A stretch of 64,000 bases of DNA from contig NZ_CP114039.1 in the NCBI RefSeq assembly GCF_026965535.1, positions 3,720,001 through 3,784,000 on the forward strand, given 5' to 3'. Position numbers and translations under genes: made by a program. The stretch comes from Corallococcus sp. NCRR. Lineage in GTDB: Bacteria; Myxococcota; Myxococcia; Myxococcales; Myxococcaceae. This document shows positions 50,813 to 59,232 of this stretch, in pieces. Below the pieces are notes generated by a model. That model searched no databases, had not been told where the DNA came from, and saw only the letters and a program-made list of their open reading frames with translations. How positions within the stretch are numbered: position 1 is the first letter of the stretch; the number at the start of each line of letters is the position of its first letter.

Positions 50813-51114
50813 GGCGAGGCGCCTCCCGGCCGCGTTGGGCTCCAGAGCCTCAACTGCCGGAACACATAGGTGCCCAGCGACACGGACTCCGTGCGGGGCG
50901 GGACGGCGTCCGGAGCGGACACGGTCAGGTGCACGAGCGAACCCGCGAGCACCATCCCCGCGCCCAGCACCAGTACGAGCAGCAACGTGAGGGTGCCGAT
51001 GCGCCGCACGACGAAGAGGCCGGCGTGCTCCGGGTCCTCCAGGATTGGCAGCGGCGCGGTGGGGAGCGGGAGCTCCTTCGCCATGACCGGGACCCTTTCT
51101 TTCCGCCGCGTCAT
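50809..51114 (-). CDS. Single-helix membrane protein of the peptide cluster
   Basis: 101 residues starting at ATG 51114, which overlaps the exporter stop. One membrane helix (TLTLLLVLVLGAGMVLAGSLV) lies between a short polar N-terminus and a tail of about 45 residues ending in a WSPTRPGG segment. The stop overlaps the protease start. No family recognised. It could be an accessory or adaptor for the exporter, such as a reduced membrane-fusion protein, or an anchor for the protease. Confidence 0.75.
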   Translation of the reverse strand: MTRRKERVPVMAKELPLPTAPLPILEDPEHAGLFVVRRIGTLTLLLVLVLGAGMVLAGSLVHLTVSAPDAVPPRTESVSLGTYVFRQLRLWSPTRPGGASP

Positions 51115-52913
51115 GCGGCGTCCGCCTCGCCCATGCCCGCGCGGAACAGCCGCTGGTACGGCGCGCAGCGCCCGAGCAGCTCCGCGTGCGGCCCCTGGCC
51201 CACCAACTGGCCCCCCGCGAGCATCCACACCTCGTCGGCCAGGAGCACGTTGGCCAGCCGGTGCGTGATGAACAGCACCGTCTGGCCGCGCTCCCTGGCC
51301 CGCGCGAGCAGCGCCCGCACGATGGCGGACTCCGTCTCCACGTCGAGCTGCGAGGTGGCTTCGTCCAAGAGCAGCACGGGCGCGTCGCGCAGCACCGCCC
51401 GGGCCAGCGCCAGCCGCTGCCGCTGGCCGCCGGAGAGGCTCGCGCCCGCCTCGGCCACCGGCGTGTCGAAGCCCTGTGGCAGCGCGTCCAGGACGGGCTC
51501 CAGCGCGCACAGCCGCACGGCCTGCCGCAGGTCCTCGTCGCTCACGGCGGAGAGCCCCAGGGTGAGGTTGTCGCGCACGGTGCCGTGGTACAGCTCCACG
51601 TCCTGCCACACCACCGCGAGCTGCCGGCGCAGGTCGGACAGCTCCAGCGTCCGCGCGTCCCGCCCGTCGAACAGCACGCGCCCCCGGCCCGGCTCCTCCA
51701 GCCGCGTCAGCATCCGCGCGAGCGTCGTCTTCCCGGAGCCGCTGGAGCCGACGATGGTCACCACCGCGCCGGGCCGGATGCGCGCGCTCACCTCGCGCAG
51801 CACGTCCTGACCGGGCAGGTAGCCGAAGGACACGTCCTCCAGCTCCACCGCGCCGGAGAGCCGCTGCGTCACCGGAGCCGGCGGCGTCAGCGAGCGGGCC
51901 GGGTCCTGCTCCGGCGTCTCGTGCAGGTACTCGAAGAAGCGGCGCAGGTGGACCCCGCGCTGCTGCAGGCCGGTGACGAAGCCGATGACCTCGATGACCG
52001 GCCCGCGCAGGTACGCGGCATACGCCACGAAGGCCACGAAGCCGCCCAGCGTCAGCTTCCCCTGGAGGATGAGCCGCCAGCCCAGCCAGGTGAACAGCGC
52101 CGTCTGCGCGGCCTCCACCGCGCGCTCGAACAGCCGCAGCAGCCCCTCCACGCCATGGGCCTTGAGGTGCGCCCGCAGCACGGACTGCATGAGCCCCGCG
52201 GCGCGCTGGTAGATGAACGGCTCCAGCGCCAGCACCTTCGTGGTGCGGCTCTGCCGCAGCGTCTCCACCTGGAGCGCCTGGAGGGCGCCGTGCACGCCCA
52301 TCACCTCCTGCCACGCGAGCCCCATGGCGCGGCCGATGAGCAGCGGCACCGCCACCACGAAGGGCAGCGTGGCCACGGCCGCGAGCGCCAGCTCCCAGTG
52401 CAGTGACGCCAGGGTGAAGGGGATGACGACCAGGAAGGTGAGCTGCGAGAAGACCAGCCGGATGAGCCCCAGCACCAGCGCCATGCCCGCCTTCGCGTCG
52501 TCGAAGCGGCTGGTGAGCTCCCCCACCTGGCGCCGGGAGAAGAAGCGGTCCGGCAGGTGCTGCAGGTGGTTGAAGAGATAGAGCGCGGCGGAGCTCTCCA
52601 GCTTCACCGTGAGGTACGAGGAGTAGTAGCCGAACAGCGACTCCGCGAGCGCCGCCGCCACCGACGCGGCGAGGATGCTCAGCACCAGCACGTGCAACAG
52701 CCCCAGGTCCCGCGGGGACGACACGTGGTCGAACAACAGCCGCGTGAGGAAGGGCGGGATGAGCAGGAGCCCGGCGATGACCGGGCCCAGCATCGCGCTC
52801 CTCACGAGCGAGCCCCACGCCGGACGCAAGAGCCGCAGCAGCGCGGCGAGATAGCGCGCCGACTGCCGCAGCCCGGGGGCCCCTTCTGTCCGCATCGCGC
52901 CGCCCGCTTCCAT
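51111..52913 (-). CDS. ABC exporter (fused membrane and ATPase domains) without peptidase domain
   Basis: 600 residues from ATG 52913, sharing TGATG with the stop of the previous gene. The membrane domain has six helices (RLLRPAWGSLV, LSILAASVAAALAESLFGYY, LALAAVATLPFVVAVPLLIG). The ATPase domain has IVGSSGSGKTTLARML, Q-loop VVWQDVE, signature LSGGQRQRLALARAV, Walker B LLLDEATS and switch THRLANV. It belongs to the peptide/lipid exporter class, but lacks the N-terminal C39 double-glycine peptidase often found in bacteriocin exporters. It most likely exports the three small peptides encoded upstream. Confidence 0.92.
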   Translation of the reverse strand: MEAGGAMRTEGAPGLRQSARYLAALLRLLRPAWGSLVRSAMLGPVIAGLLLIPPFLTRLLFDHVSSPRDLGLLHVLVLSILAASVAAALAESLFGYYSSYLTVKLESSAALYLFNHLQHLPDRFFSRRQVGELTSRFDDAKAGMALVLGLIRLVFSQLTFLVVIPFTLASLHWELALAAVATLPFVVAVPLLIGRAMGLAWQEVMGVHGALQALQVETLRQSRTTKVLALEPFIYQRAAGLMQSVLRAHLKAHGVEGLLRLFERAVEAAQTALFTWLGWRLILQGKLTLGGFVAFVAYAAYLRGPVIEVIGFVTGLQQRGVHLRRFFEYLHETPEQDPARSLTPPAPVTQRLSGAVELEDVSFGYLPGQDVLREVSARIRPGAVVTIVGSSGSGKTTLARMLTRLEEPGRGRVLFDGRDARTLELSDLRRQLAVVWQDVELYHGTVRDNLTLGLSAVSDEDLRQAVRLCALEPVLDALPQGFDTPVAEAGASLSGGQRQRLALARAVLRDAPVLLLDEATSQLDVETESAIVRALLARARERGQTVLFITHRLANVLLADEVWMLAGGQLVGQGPHAELLGRCAPYQRLFRAGMGEADAA

Positions 52914-55897
52914 CACAGGTGCGTGAGCACGCTCCGCGCCAGCGCGTCCACTTCCTCCGGGATGGCGTGGACGCGCAGGCCGGTGTGCTGCTCCATCTTC
53001 CGCCGCGCCTCCTCCAGGACCTCGTCCCGGACGCCCAGGAACCACGTCTCCGTCCAGCGGCTGCCCAGCAGCTTGCGCCCGCCCATCATCGCCAGGCCCA
53101 CCACCGTGCAGGGCACGCCGTGCTCGCGGGCCAGCGACTCCACGTACTCGCGCGTCGCGATGACGTCCTCGGGCTTCGTGTCCACCGCCACGGTGAGCAC
53201 CACCAGGCGCGGCAGGAACGTCTCGTAGATGTGCGTGGAGGCGTTGGCCCGGCGGTCCTGGCCCTGCGGCACGTAGAGCAGGCCGTTCTGTCCGCCGGTG
53301 ATGACCAGGTCGCAGTCCTTCGCCAGCTCCGTCATGAGCCGCCGCTCGAACGCCAGCCGCTGCGGGCCCTCCACGCGCAGCACGCGCGAGTAGCCCGTGT
53401 CCGAGCCCAGCAGGATGCCCGTGGGCTCCGTGGCGTGGTGGCGCACGCGCACGTGCTTCGCCAGCGCTTCGCGCAGGTAGACCTGCGTGGTGAACTTGCC
53501 CTGCACCGTGTCCGTGCCGAAGACGCCCAGCAGGTTGCGCGGGCCGTAGTCCGCCAGGGCCGGCTTCGCGAGCGCGTCCTGCTCCGGCACCGCCACGCGG
53601 AAGAAGAGCTCCGGGTCCGGCTCCAGCCCGTCGAAGAGGTCGTAATAGAGGATGTCGTCGTACAGCGACACCACCGGCAGCCGCCTGCGCGTGGCCACCT
53701 CCAGGAGCGCGCGGACGTGCGGGACCTCGGACTCGAAGTTGAGCGAGCAGGTGAACACGACCGCGTCGAAGTCATGACTCGCGATGGCCGCCGGGTCGTT
53801 CACCACCGGCACGGACAGCTCACCCGCCTGGATGTACGTGCCCGCGTCGCTGAGCGTCACCGCGTCGTCGAAGACGACGCACGCCGGGGCGGGGCTGCGG
53901 TCGCGGAAGCGCAGGAGCGCGTAGCCTTCCTTGTTGTACTTGAAGACGGCGGTCCGCTTGCCCGCGAGCACCTCCATCACCTGCGCGCGCGTGTACATGT
54001 GACGGCTGCGCAGCGTGGGGTTCATCTTCAGGGGCAGCCGCTGGTCGCCCTCCCAGATTTCACCCAGCTTCTGGTACAGCACCTCCGGGTCGTACTTGGG
54101 ATAGGTGCGCGTGTCCGGCGCGATGAGCAGCGGAACGCCGTAGTCCGGCATCTGGAAGACGTGCTCGCGCTCGGAGCCCTCCACGCGCAGCGCGTAGCGG
54201 CCCTGCGGGTGCAAGAGGAAGTACTGGAACGCGACGCGCAGCCCCTCGACCTCCAGCACCTCCGCGTCCAGCGTCAGCTCCCGGCGCGCCCCGGTGTTCA
54301 CGCCCTCCAGCGACAGCCGGCGCAGCAGGAACGGCGGCTGCTCCTGCCCGCCGGCCTTGCTCACCTGGATGAGCACGCACTTGAAGGGGTCCACCGGGAA
54401 GGACGTGAGCAGCTCCGAGGAGAAGTCCTTCAGCCGCGACACGACGTCCGCGTAGCGCGCGAGGAACAGGGAGCGCGCCCGGTCCCGCTGTGTCGGGTCC
54501 GGAATCATGAACAGCAGGTCGCTGCCGCTGAAGACCTCGAAGCGGCGCCACGTCTCGCGCGTCTCCGCGTCCACCGGCTCCGGCAGCTGCGCCTCCACCA
54601 GCTTGATGAGCGCGTACATCCACGCGTTGCCCGGCGTCAGCCAGTGCTCGCTGTAGAAGTCGCGCCCCCACGTCGAATAGTAGAGCCGGGGCAGCGACGG
54701 CGGCTCGGGCGGCGGCGGGGCGGCCTGGACTTCGACGGGCGCGGCGGGCTGCATGACGCCCTCCAGCCACTCGATGCCTTCGTGCCACCAGTGGCCGAAC
54801 AGCTCCGTGTCGAACGCGAGCACGAACGTCTGCCCGTCCTGCACGAGCGAGCGGCGCGAGTCCAACAGCTCCCAGAACTCGCGCACGTGGTGCTTCACCT
54901 GCGCGCGGGCGGCCTCCACGTCGTAGAGCGCCTTCTGGCCCAGGTCGACCTTCTGGCCCGTCACCGCCTGGTACTTGAGGCCCGTCCACACGTGCCCCCG
55001 CTTGTTCGCGGGCACGGGCACGCCCAGCTCCTCGAAGTACTCGGGCCGCAGGTCGAAGCCCACGTCCCGGAAGAACTCGCGGTACACCGGGTGCGCGGGG
55101 AACGTGGACTCGGGTGACTTCCACAGGTGCAGCCCGATTCGGTAGTCGTGGACGAGCACCTCCAGGTCCTCGTGGCGGAACACGCCGCTGGGGTCCTGGG
55201 CCTGGGACGCGCCAATGCCTGTCAGGCTGAGCGCGGTGCGGCGGATGCCATGGCGCGTGAGCACGCGCTCCAGCCCCGGCTGGAAGGCGCACTCGGGCAG
55301 CCAGAGGCCGTCCGGCTCGCCGCCGAAGGTGTCCTGGAAGGCCTCCACGCCCCGCGCCACCAGCCGGTCCGCGACGGCGGGCTGGAAGAAGGGAAGGAAG
55401 TTGTGCTGCGGCGTGGAGGTCCACAGCTGCACGTTGGACGGCCGATGGCGCCCCAGATTGGCGAACACGTCCCGCAGGCTGTGCTGCTGGAGGAACGCGA
55501 GGCTGTCCTCCACGCGCCGCAGGTACATGCCCGCGGTGCGGTGCACCCGCGCGAGCGACTCGTCCGACAGGGCCTGGGGATACTTCTCGTAGCGGTTGTA
55601 GAGGTCCAACCGCGACGTGCGCTCCAGTTCGCGCGTGGCGATGCGCTTGAGCAACTGGAGGTAGCCCGTGTAGCGCTCCTCGCAGGCGACGAGCTGTTCG
55701 AAGAGGCACGGGGTGAAGGACATCACCAGCGTGCCGGCGAAGCGCCGGGCATCCCAGCGCTCCAGCATCCGGAACAGCGGGATGTACGTCTCCGTCAGCG
55801 CTTCGAAGAGCCAGTTCTCCGGCTCATCGAAGAGGGGCCCCTCGCCCAACACCTGCGGCATGTGGGTGTTGAGGATCAGGGTGAGGCGCGTGTTCAT
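52913..55897 (-). CDS. GH57 (alpha-glucan branching-type) domain fused to DUF1611 P-loop domain
   Basis: 994 residues. GH57 core: FTPCLFEQL, GLWLPECAFQPG with the nucleophile Glu near 202, and AFDTELFGHWWHEGIEWLEG with the Asp near 363; then a C-terminal region like DUF1957/branching enzymes (STWGRDFYSEHWLTPGNAWM). Residues ~690-980 resemble DUF1611: AVVFTCSLNFESEVPHVR, Walker A FGTDTVQGKFTT, ITGGQNGLLYVPQGQDRR and VVGLAMMGGRKLLG. The two domain families act on glucans and on amino-acid or peptide-like substrates. Fusion and position between peptide genes and exporter suggest it modifies the peptides, perhaps by glycan transfer. Specific chemistry is unknown. Confidence 0.88.
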   Translation of the reverse strand: MNTRLTLILNTHMPQVLGEGPLFDEPENWLFEALTETYIPLFRMLERWDARRFAGTLVMSFTPCLFEQLVACEERYTGYLQLLKRIATRELERTSRLDLYNRYEKYPQALSDESLARVHRTAGMYLRRVEDSLAFLQQHSLRDVFANLGRHRPSNVQLWTSTPQHNFLPFFQPAVADRLVARGVEAFQDTFGGEPDGLWLPECAFQPGLERVLTRHGIRRTALSLTGIGASQAQDPSGVFRHEDLEVLVHDYRIGLHLWKSPESTFPAHPVYREFFRDVGFDLRPEYFEELGVPVPANKRGHVWTGLKYQAVTGQKVDLGQKALYDVEAARAQVKHHVREFWELLDSRRSLVQDGQTFVLAFDTELFGHWWHEGIEWLEGVMQPAAPVEVQAAPPPPEPPSLPRLYYSTWGRDFYSEHWLTPGNAWMYALIKLVEAQLPEPVDAETRETWRRFEVFSGSDLLFMIPDPTQRDRARSLFLARYADVVSRLKDFSSELLTSFPVDPFKCVLIQVSKAGGQEQPPFLLRRLSLEGVNTGARRELTLDAEVLEVEGLRVAFQYFLLHPQGRYALRVEGSEREHVFQMPDYGVPLLIAPDTRTYPKYDPEVLYQKLGEIWEGDQRLPLKMNPTLRSRHMYTRAQVMEVLAGKRTAVFKYNKEGYALLRFRDRSPAPACVVFDDAVTLSDAGTYIQAGELSVPVVNDPAAIASHDFDAVVFTCSLNFESEVPHVRALLEVATRRRLPVVSLYDDILYYDLFDGLEPDPELFFRVAVPEQDALAKPALADYGPRNLLGVFGTDTVQGKFTTQVYLREALAKHVRVRHHATEPTGILLGSDTGYSRVLRVEGPQRLAFERRLMTELAKDCDLVITGGQNGLLYVPQGQDRRANASTHIYETFLPRLVVLTVAVDTKPEDVIATREYVESLAREHGVPCTVVGLAMMGGRKLLGSRWTETWFLGVRDEVLEEARRKMEQHTGLRVHAIPEEVDALARSVLTHL

Positions 55898-55948
55898 GAG
55901 GGGACCGCGAGACGGGGGGAAGCGGGGGAGGCACAGCGGACCGCGGGG

Positions 55949-56167
55949 CTAGGCGCCGCCGCCGCAGTCCTCGGAGGGAGACGTCGCGCCGTCCTCGGAA
56001 CACAGCCGGTGGGCCGAGTTGTAGAGGTCCTGCCAGACCGTTCCCGGTCCCGAGGCGACGAGCGTGTACGTGGTGCTGGAGAAGTTCGACGTGGCGAAGC
56101 CCAGGACGTCCGGACCTCCGGTGACCTGCTCCAGCAACTCCGAGACATCCTTGCGCGTGAATCGCAT
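55949..56167 (-). CDS. Peptide 3 of tandem small-peptide family (putative RiPP precursor)
   Basis: 72 residues with GGAGGTCCCCG before the ATG. It begins MRFTRKDVSELLEQVTGGPD, then VLGFATSN, matching the other two copies. The second half is divergent: it has only two cysteines (RLCSEDG, SEDCGGGA) and no C-terminal Tyr. The charged leader-like first 30 residues and variable tail suit a precursor peptide. It stands directly upstream of the GH57-DUF1611 gene (51-bp gap). Confidence 0.8.
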   Translation of the reverse strand: MRFTRKDVSELLEQVTGGPDVLGFATSNFSSTTYTLVASGPGTVWQDLYNSAHRLCSEDGATSPSEDCGGGA

Positions 56168-56224
56168 CGGGGACCTCCGTGTGGCGGGTGGAACGGCGGA
56201 AGAAGGAAGGCGCGGGCCGCGGGG

Positions 56225-56446
56225 CTAGTAGCAGCCGAACGTGGAGCGGTCCTCGGCGGTGACGGAGCCGCCGTCCTCGCAGGTCCACTGGTAGGTCCAG
56301 GAGTTCTGCCAGACAGCGCCGCCGCCGAAGGAAGGCACCAGGTTCCAGGTGGAGCCGGCGAAGGTGGAGGTGCCGAAGCCCTGGACATCCGGGCTGCCCT
56401 GCACCGCGTTCAACAGCTCACTGACGTTCTTGCGCGTGTAACGCAT
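56225..56446 (-). CDS. Peptide 2 of tandem small-peptide family (putative RiPP precursor)
   Basis: 73 residues with GGAGCACTCCC before the ATG. It begins MRYTRKNVSELLNAVQGSPD and continues VQGFGTSTFAG. A GGG stretch occurs near residue 41, then a variable region rich in Trp, Tyr and Ser, and the end TCEDGGSVTAEDRSTFGCY, with two Cys bracketing acidic and Ser/Thr residues. The conserved first third and variable last half are as expected for leader and core. Confidence 0.85.
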   Translation of the reverse strand: MRYTRKNVSELLNAVQGSPDVQGFGTSTFAGSTWNLVPSFGGGAVWQNSWTYQWTCEDGGSVTAEDRSTFGCY

Positions 56447-56491
56447 TGGGAGTGCTCCGGGTGTGGCGTGGAAGGACCGCGAAGCAGGGTG

Positions 56492-56713
56492 CTAGTAGCA
56501 GCCGATCTGCGCCGCGTCCTCGAACACGGTCTGGCCGCCGTCCTCGCACATCCGGTGATTCGGGTTGTAGATGTCCTGGAGGATGTTGCCGCCCGCGGAC
56601 GGGGTGATGTTGTACGTGTAGCCGCCGATGGTGGACGTCCAGAAGCCCACCACGTCGGGGTTGCCCTGCACGGTGCCAAGCAGCTCGGAGATGTTCTTAC
56701 GGGTGTACCGCAT
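56492..56713 (-). CDS. Peptide 1 of tandem small-peptide family (putative RiPP precursor)
   Basis: 73 residues with GGAGTCCTCACC before the ATG. Begins MRYTRKNISELLGTVQGNPD, then VVGFWTSTIGG. A SAGG sequence near residues 39-42 lies where copy 2 has GGG. It ends MCEDGGQTVFEDAAQIGCY, closely matching copy 2. It is first of the three and of the whole run, about 160 bp downstream of an unrelated gene, so a promoter should lie between 56714 and 56870. Confidence 0.85.
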   Translation of the reverse strand: MRYTRKNISELLGTVQGNPDVVGFWTSTIGGYTYNITPSAGGNILQDIYNPNHRMCEDGGQTVFEDAAQIGCY

Positions 56714-56876
56714 GGTGAGGACTCCAGGTGTTGAGGGGGGATCAGCGGAGCCCTGAATCCTAGGAAGGGACGGAGGAGCGGGCAAGCCAGGGAGTGCGGG
56801 GGGGCCTGGAACTGTCAGGAAACGCTCGCGATTTCCTGTTTCACGGGTGTCACAGAAGCCCTGTCGCCCGGCCGGT

Positions 56877-57671
56877 TCATTCTTCGGTGACGAGCGCCAG
56901 GACCAGGGCGTCCTGGTTGCGGCCCCGGAGGGTCGCGGCCTGTGTGTAGAGGGTCCGGGTTGTCCAGCAAGCTTCATCGTCGGGAAGCTCATTCATCCGC
57001 AGCAGGTTGGTGCGCAGGCGCAGGGTCTGCTGCGAGCCGATGCGGAAGCTGACCTCGGCGAAGGACTGTGCCACGTCGGCCGTCACAGACCTGCGGGGCT
57101 CGGGAGACCGTCGCAGCTCTGCGGCCATGGCTTCGGCCACGACAGTGCCGAACCGCTGGAGGGTCTCCTCATCCAGCTTGCTGAGGGTCCGGTTCATCCC
57201 TGCCTCCGTGATGTCGCCACGGCCGAACGCAGCGCAATCCGTCTCCTCGGCGCTCTCCACCATCTTCGAGAGGGCTTCGATTCGCTGCACCAGGAGCGGG
57301 TCGGAGAGCCGGCGCAGTCCGGCCTGCGTTATCAGCTTGGAGTGGTATTCCCGCTCGTCGCTCTTGAAGGTCGGTGTGGCGTCGTACCACTGGCGGATCT
57401 CAGGGTGGCCCTGGATGGACCGGGCCCAGTGCCGCAGGTAGCGATCCAGCCCTTCGTCGGAGTCGTTCGCGAGGATCTCCGCCACCGTGGTGTCGTAGTC
57501 CACGGGGCGCATCTGGTACGCCCGCCAGCCGAAGGCAGAGGCCACCGTCGCCACCGTGACGAACCCCACCGTGACAATCTTTCCCACTTTCAACTTGTGG
57601 CCCAGGAAGCCCGCGAGGCCTCCCGCCACGGCACACACTGCGATGTTGCCCAGCACGAACGGCCAATTCAT
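56877..57671 (-). CDS. Hypothetical membrane-anchored protein
   Basis: 264 residues. Two short hydrophobic segments at the N-terminus (FVLGNIAVCAVAGGLAGFLG and IVTVGFVTVATVASAFGW) anchor it. A soluble, helical domain of about 200 residues follows (DEGLDRYLRHWARSIQGHPE, EETLQRFGTVVAEAMAAEL). No family recognised. It is on the same strand as the peptide genes and upstream of them, but a 163-bp gap separates it, so membership in that cluster is unproven. Confidence 0.75.
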   Translation of the reverse strand: MNWPFVLGNIAVCAVAGGLAGFLGHKLKVGKIVTVGFVTVATVASAFGWRAYQMRPVDYDTTVAEILANDSDEGLDRYLRHWARSIQGHPEIRQWYDATPTFKSDEREYHSKLITQAGLRRLSDPLLVQRIEALSKMVESAEETDCAAFGRGDITEAGMNRTLSKLDEETLQRFGTVVAEAMAAELRRSPEPRRSVTADVAQSFAEVSFRIGSQQTLRLRTNLLRMNELPDDEACWTTRTLYTQAATLRGRNQDALVLALVTEE

Positions 57672-57766
57672 TCGATTCCCCCTCCACCGTCAGGCGTGAG
57701 TGTGAATGTAACGGGTTGGAGTTGGGAGCGGAATGGCACGTACCGTGAAGGTCTCCAGGTGGAGTC

Positions 57767-58291
57767 CTACCCGTTGCGAACGAGGGGCATCCGGGGCCGC
57801 ATGCCGGCATTCAGCCAGGGTTCGAGCGCGAGCTGGACGCCGCACGCCGCGACGGTGACGAGCGCGGCGGTGAGCCCCGGCGCCTTCCACGCGCCGACGA
57901 CCGCCGCCGCGGCGATGGCCCACGGGCGGATCAGCGTGAACGGCCCCAGGACCACCACGCTCGCCAGCGTCCGCACGTCGGCCTCCGCGGCGGCCCAGAT
58001 GCCCATGCCCACCAGCGTCAGGGTCGCGTAGGGCAGCAGCACCCAGAGCATCGCCCGCGCGCAGACGAGCAATTGGGGGAACAGGCCCGGTGAGAACAGG
58101 CAGGCCCCGGCGATGGCGGCACCCACCAGCGCGGTCGTGAAGAGCCCTCGCCCCATCCCCCGGCGGATGGCGGCCCGGTAGAAGTCGGCCTTGAAGATGC
58201 GGGCGTCCCGGCCCGCGGCCACCCGGAAGCCGCAGAACGCGGCGTCGGTGACGGCCAGCAGCGCGAGCAGCACCGGAAGGACGGCGTTCAT
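57767..58291 (-). CDS. Hypothetical multi-helix membrane protein
   Basis: 174 residues with about four membrane helices (VLPVLLALLAVTDAAFCG, LFTTALVGAAIAGACLF, LVCARAMLWVLLPYATLTLVG and VAACGVQLAL). No family recognised. The start at ATG 58291 overlaps the stop of the preceding methyltransferase gene by ATGA, so the two are translationally coupled. It may form or transport the methylated product. Confidence 0.78.
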   Translation of the reverse strand: MNAVLPVLLALLAVTDAAFCGFRVAAGRDARIFKADFYRAAIRRGMGRGLFTTALVGAAIAGACLFSPGLFPQLLVCARAMLWVLLPYATLTLVGMGIWAAAEADVRTLASVVVLGPFTLIRPWAIAAAAVVGAWKAPGLTAALVTVAACGVQLALEPWLNAGMRPRMPLVRNG

Positions 58292-59202
58292 GAAGTGTGG
58301 CCCAGCCGCGGGCGCAGCGGGCCCAGGTGGCGCTGGAGCGGCTCCCACAGCGCCGCGCGCGTTCCCAGCGTGGCGGTCATGGGCCGGAGCATGACGCCCA
58401 GGAGGTTCCGGGCTCCATCCAGGGACGCGCAGGTGAACTCCGTGGCGGACCGGGCCGCCGACAGCAGCGTCCGCGTGGGATGGGCGCGCCGCGCGGAGAC
58501 CACGCCATCGTGGCGCGCGAGCGGCTCCCGCATGCGGGCCTGGTGGAACATCCAAGAACCCCAGGGCGAGAGCACCGAGTTCTGGATGTCATAGTGCACG
58601 AACGCGTGCCCCTGCCGCTGGCCGGCGAAGAACGCGTGCAGGTCGTCGCCGCGAAAGTGATGCAGGACGCCCGTGGAGATGAAGATGTGTCCGGGCTGCT
58701 CCAACTGGAACGCGTTCGCGACCCGGAGCTCGCATGAGAGGGATTCCTCCTCCGCGAGCCGCCGGGCGTTTTCAATCAGCGTCACGTTCATGTCACAGCC
58801 GATGATTTCAACATCGCGCCCCAGCCGCCCGTGCGCCGCGAGCGAGCGGACGGCGTAGCCGAGCCCGCAGCCGACATCGACGATGCGCAGCGGAGGCTTC
58901 ACCCCGGACTCACGCAGCGCCTGCAACAGGGGCAGCAGCACGCAGCGGAGGCGGTCCGCCTGGAGGAACTCCTCGCTCAGCCGCTGCAGCTCGATGTGGG
59001 AGCGCAGCAGGGCCAGGTCGCAGGCCTCGAAGTCGAGCGTGTCATTGGACGCGGGGAGCCGCTGCACGAACCGCGCGGCGGCCCGCTGCCCGTTCGTCAT
59101 CAACCGCGCCACGACGGCGTCGCGCGACACCGGCCGGGGCTGGAGCGTCGCGACGTCGTAGTCGACGATGAGGTCTGAGATTTCCAGCAGGTCGGAGGGC
59201 AT
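58288..59202 (-). CDS. Class I SAM-dependent methyltransferase
   Basis: 304 residues. Motif I RIVDVGCGLGYAVRSLA near 105-121, acidic motif IIGCDMN, and post-motif GHIFISTGVLHHF. The first ~95 residues form a helical substrate domain (FEACDLALLRSHIELQRL). Together with the coupled membrane protein it may act on a lipid or quinone-like molecule; that is inference. The end, MTATLGTRAALWEPLQRHLG, resembles a membrane-associating helix. Confidence 0.86.
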   Translation of the reverse strand: MPSDLLEISDLIVDYDVATLQPRPVSRDAVVARLMTNGQRAAARFVQRLPASNDTLDFEACDLALLRSHIELQRLSEEFLQADRLRCVLLPLLQALRESGVKPPLRIVDVGCGLGYAVRSLAAHGRLGRDVEIIGCDMNVTLIENARRLAEEESLSCELRVANAFQLEQPGHIFISTGVLHHFRGDDLHAFFAGQRQGHAFVHYDIQNSVLSPWGSWMFHQARMREPLARHDGVVSARRAHPTRTLLSAARSATEFTCASLDGARNLLGVMLRPMTATLGTRAALWEPLQRHLGPLRPRLGHTS

Positions 59203-59232
59203 TCCAGCGGGTGCGCTGGAGTGTACCTCAAT

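Noticed and set aside
51111..53045. ABC exporter starting earlier than 52913
   Set aside because: The extra residues overlap the GH57-DUF1611 C-terminus and are low-complexity; the TGATG junction fixes the start.
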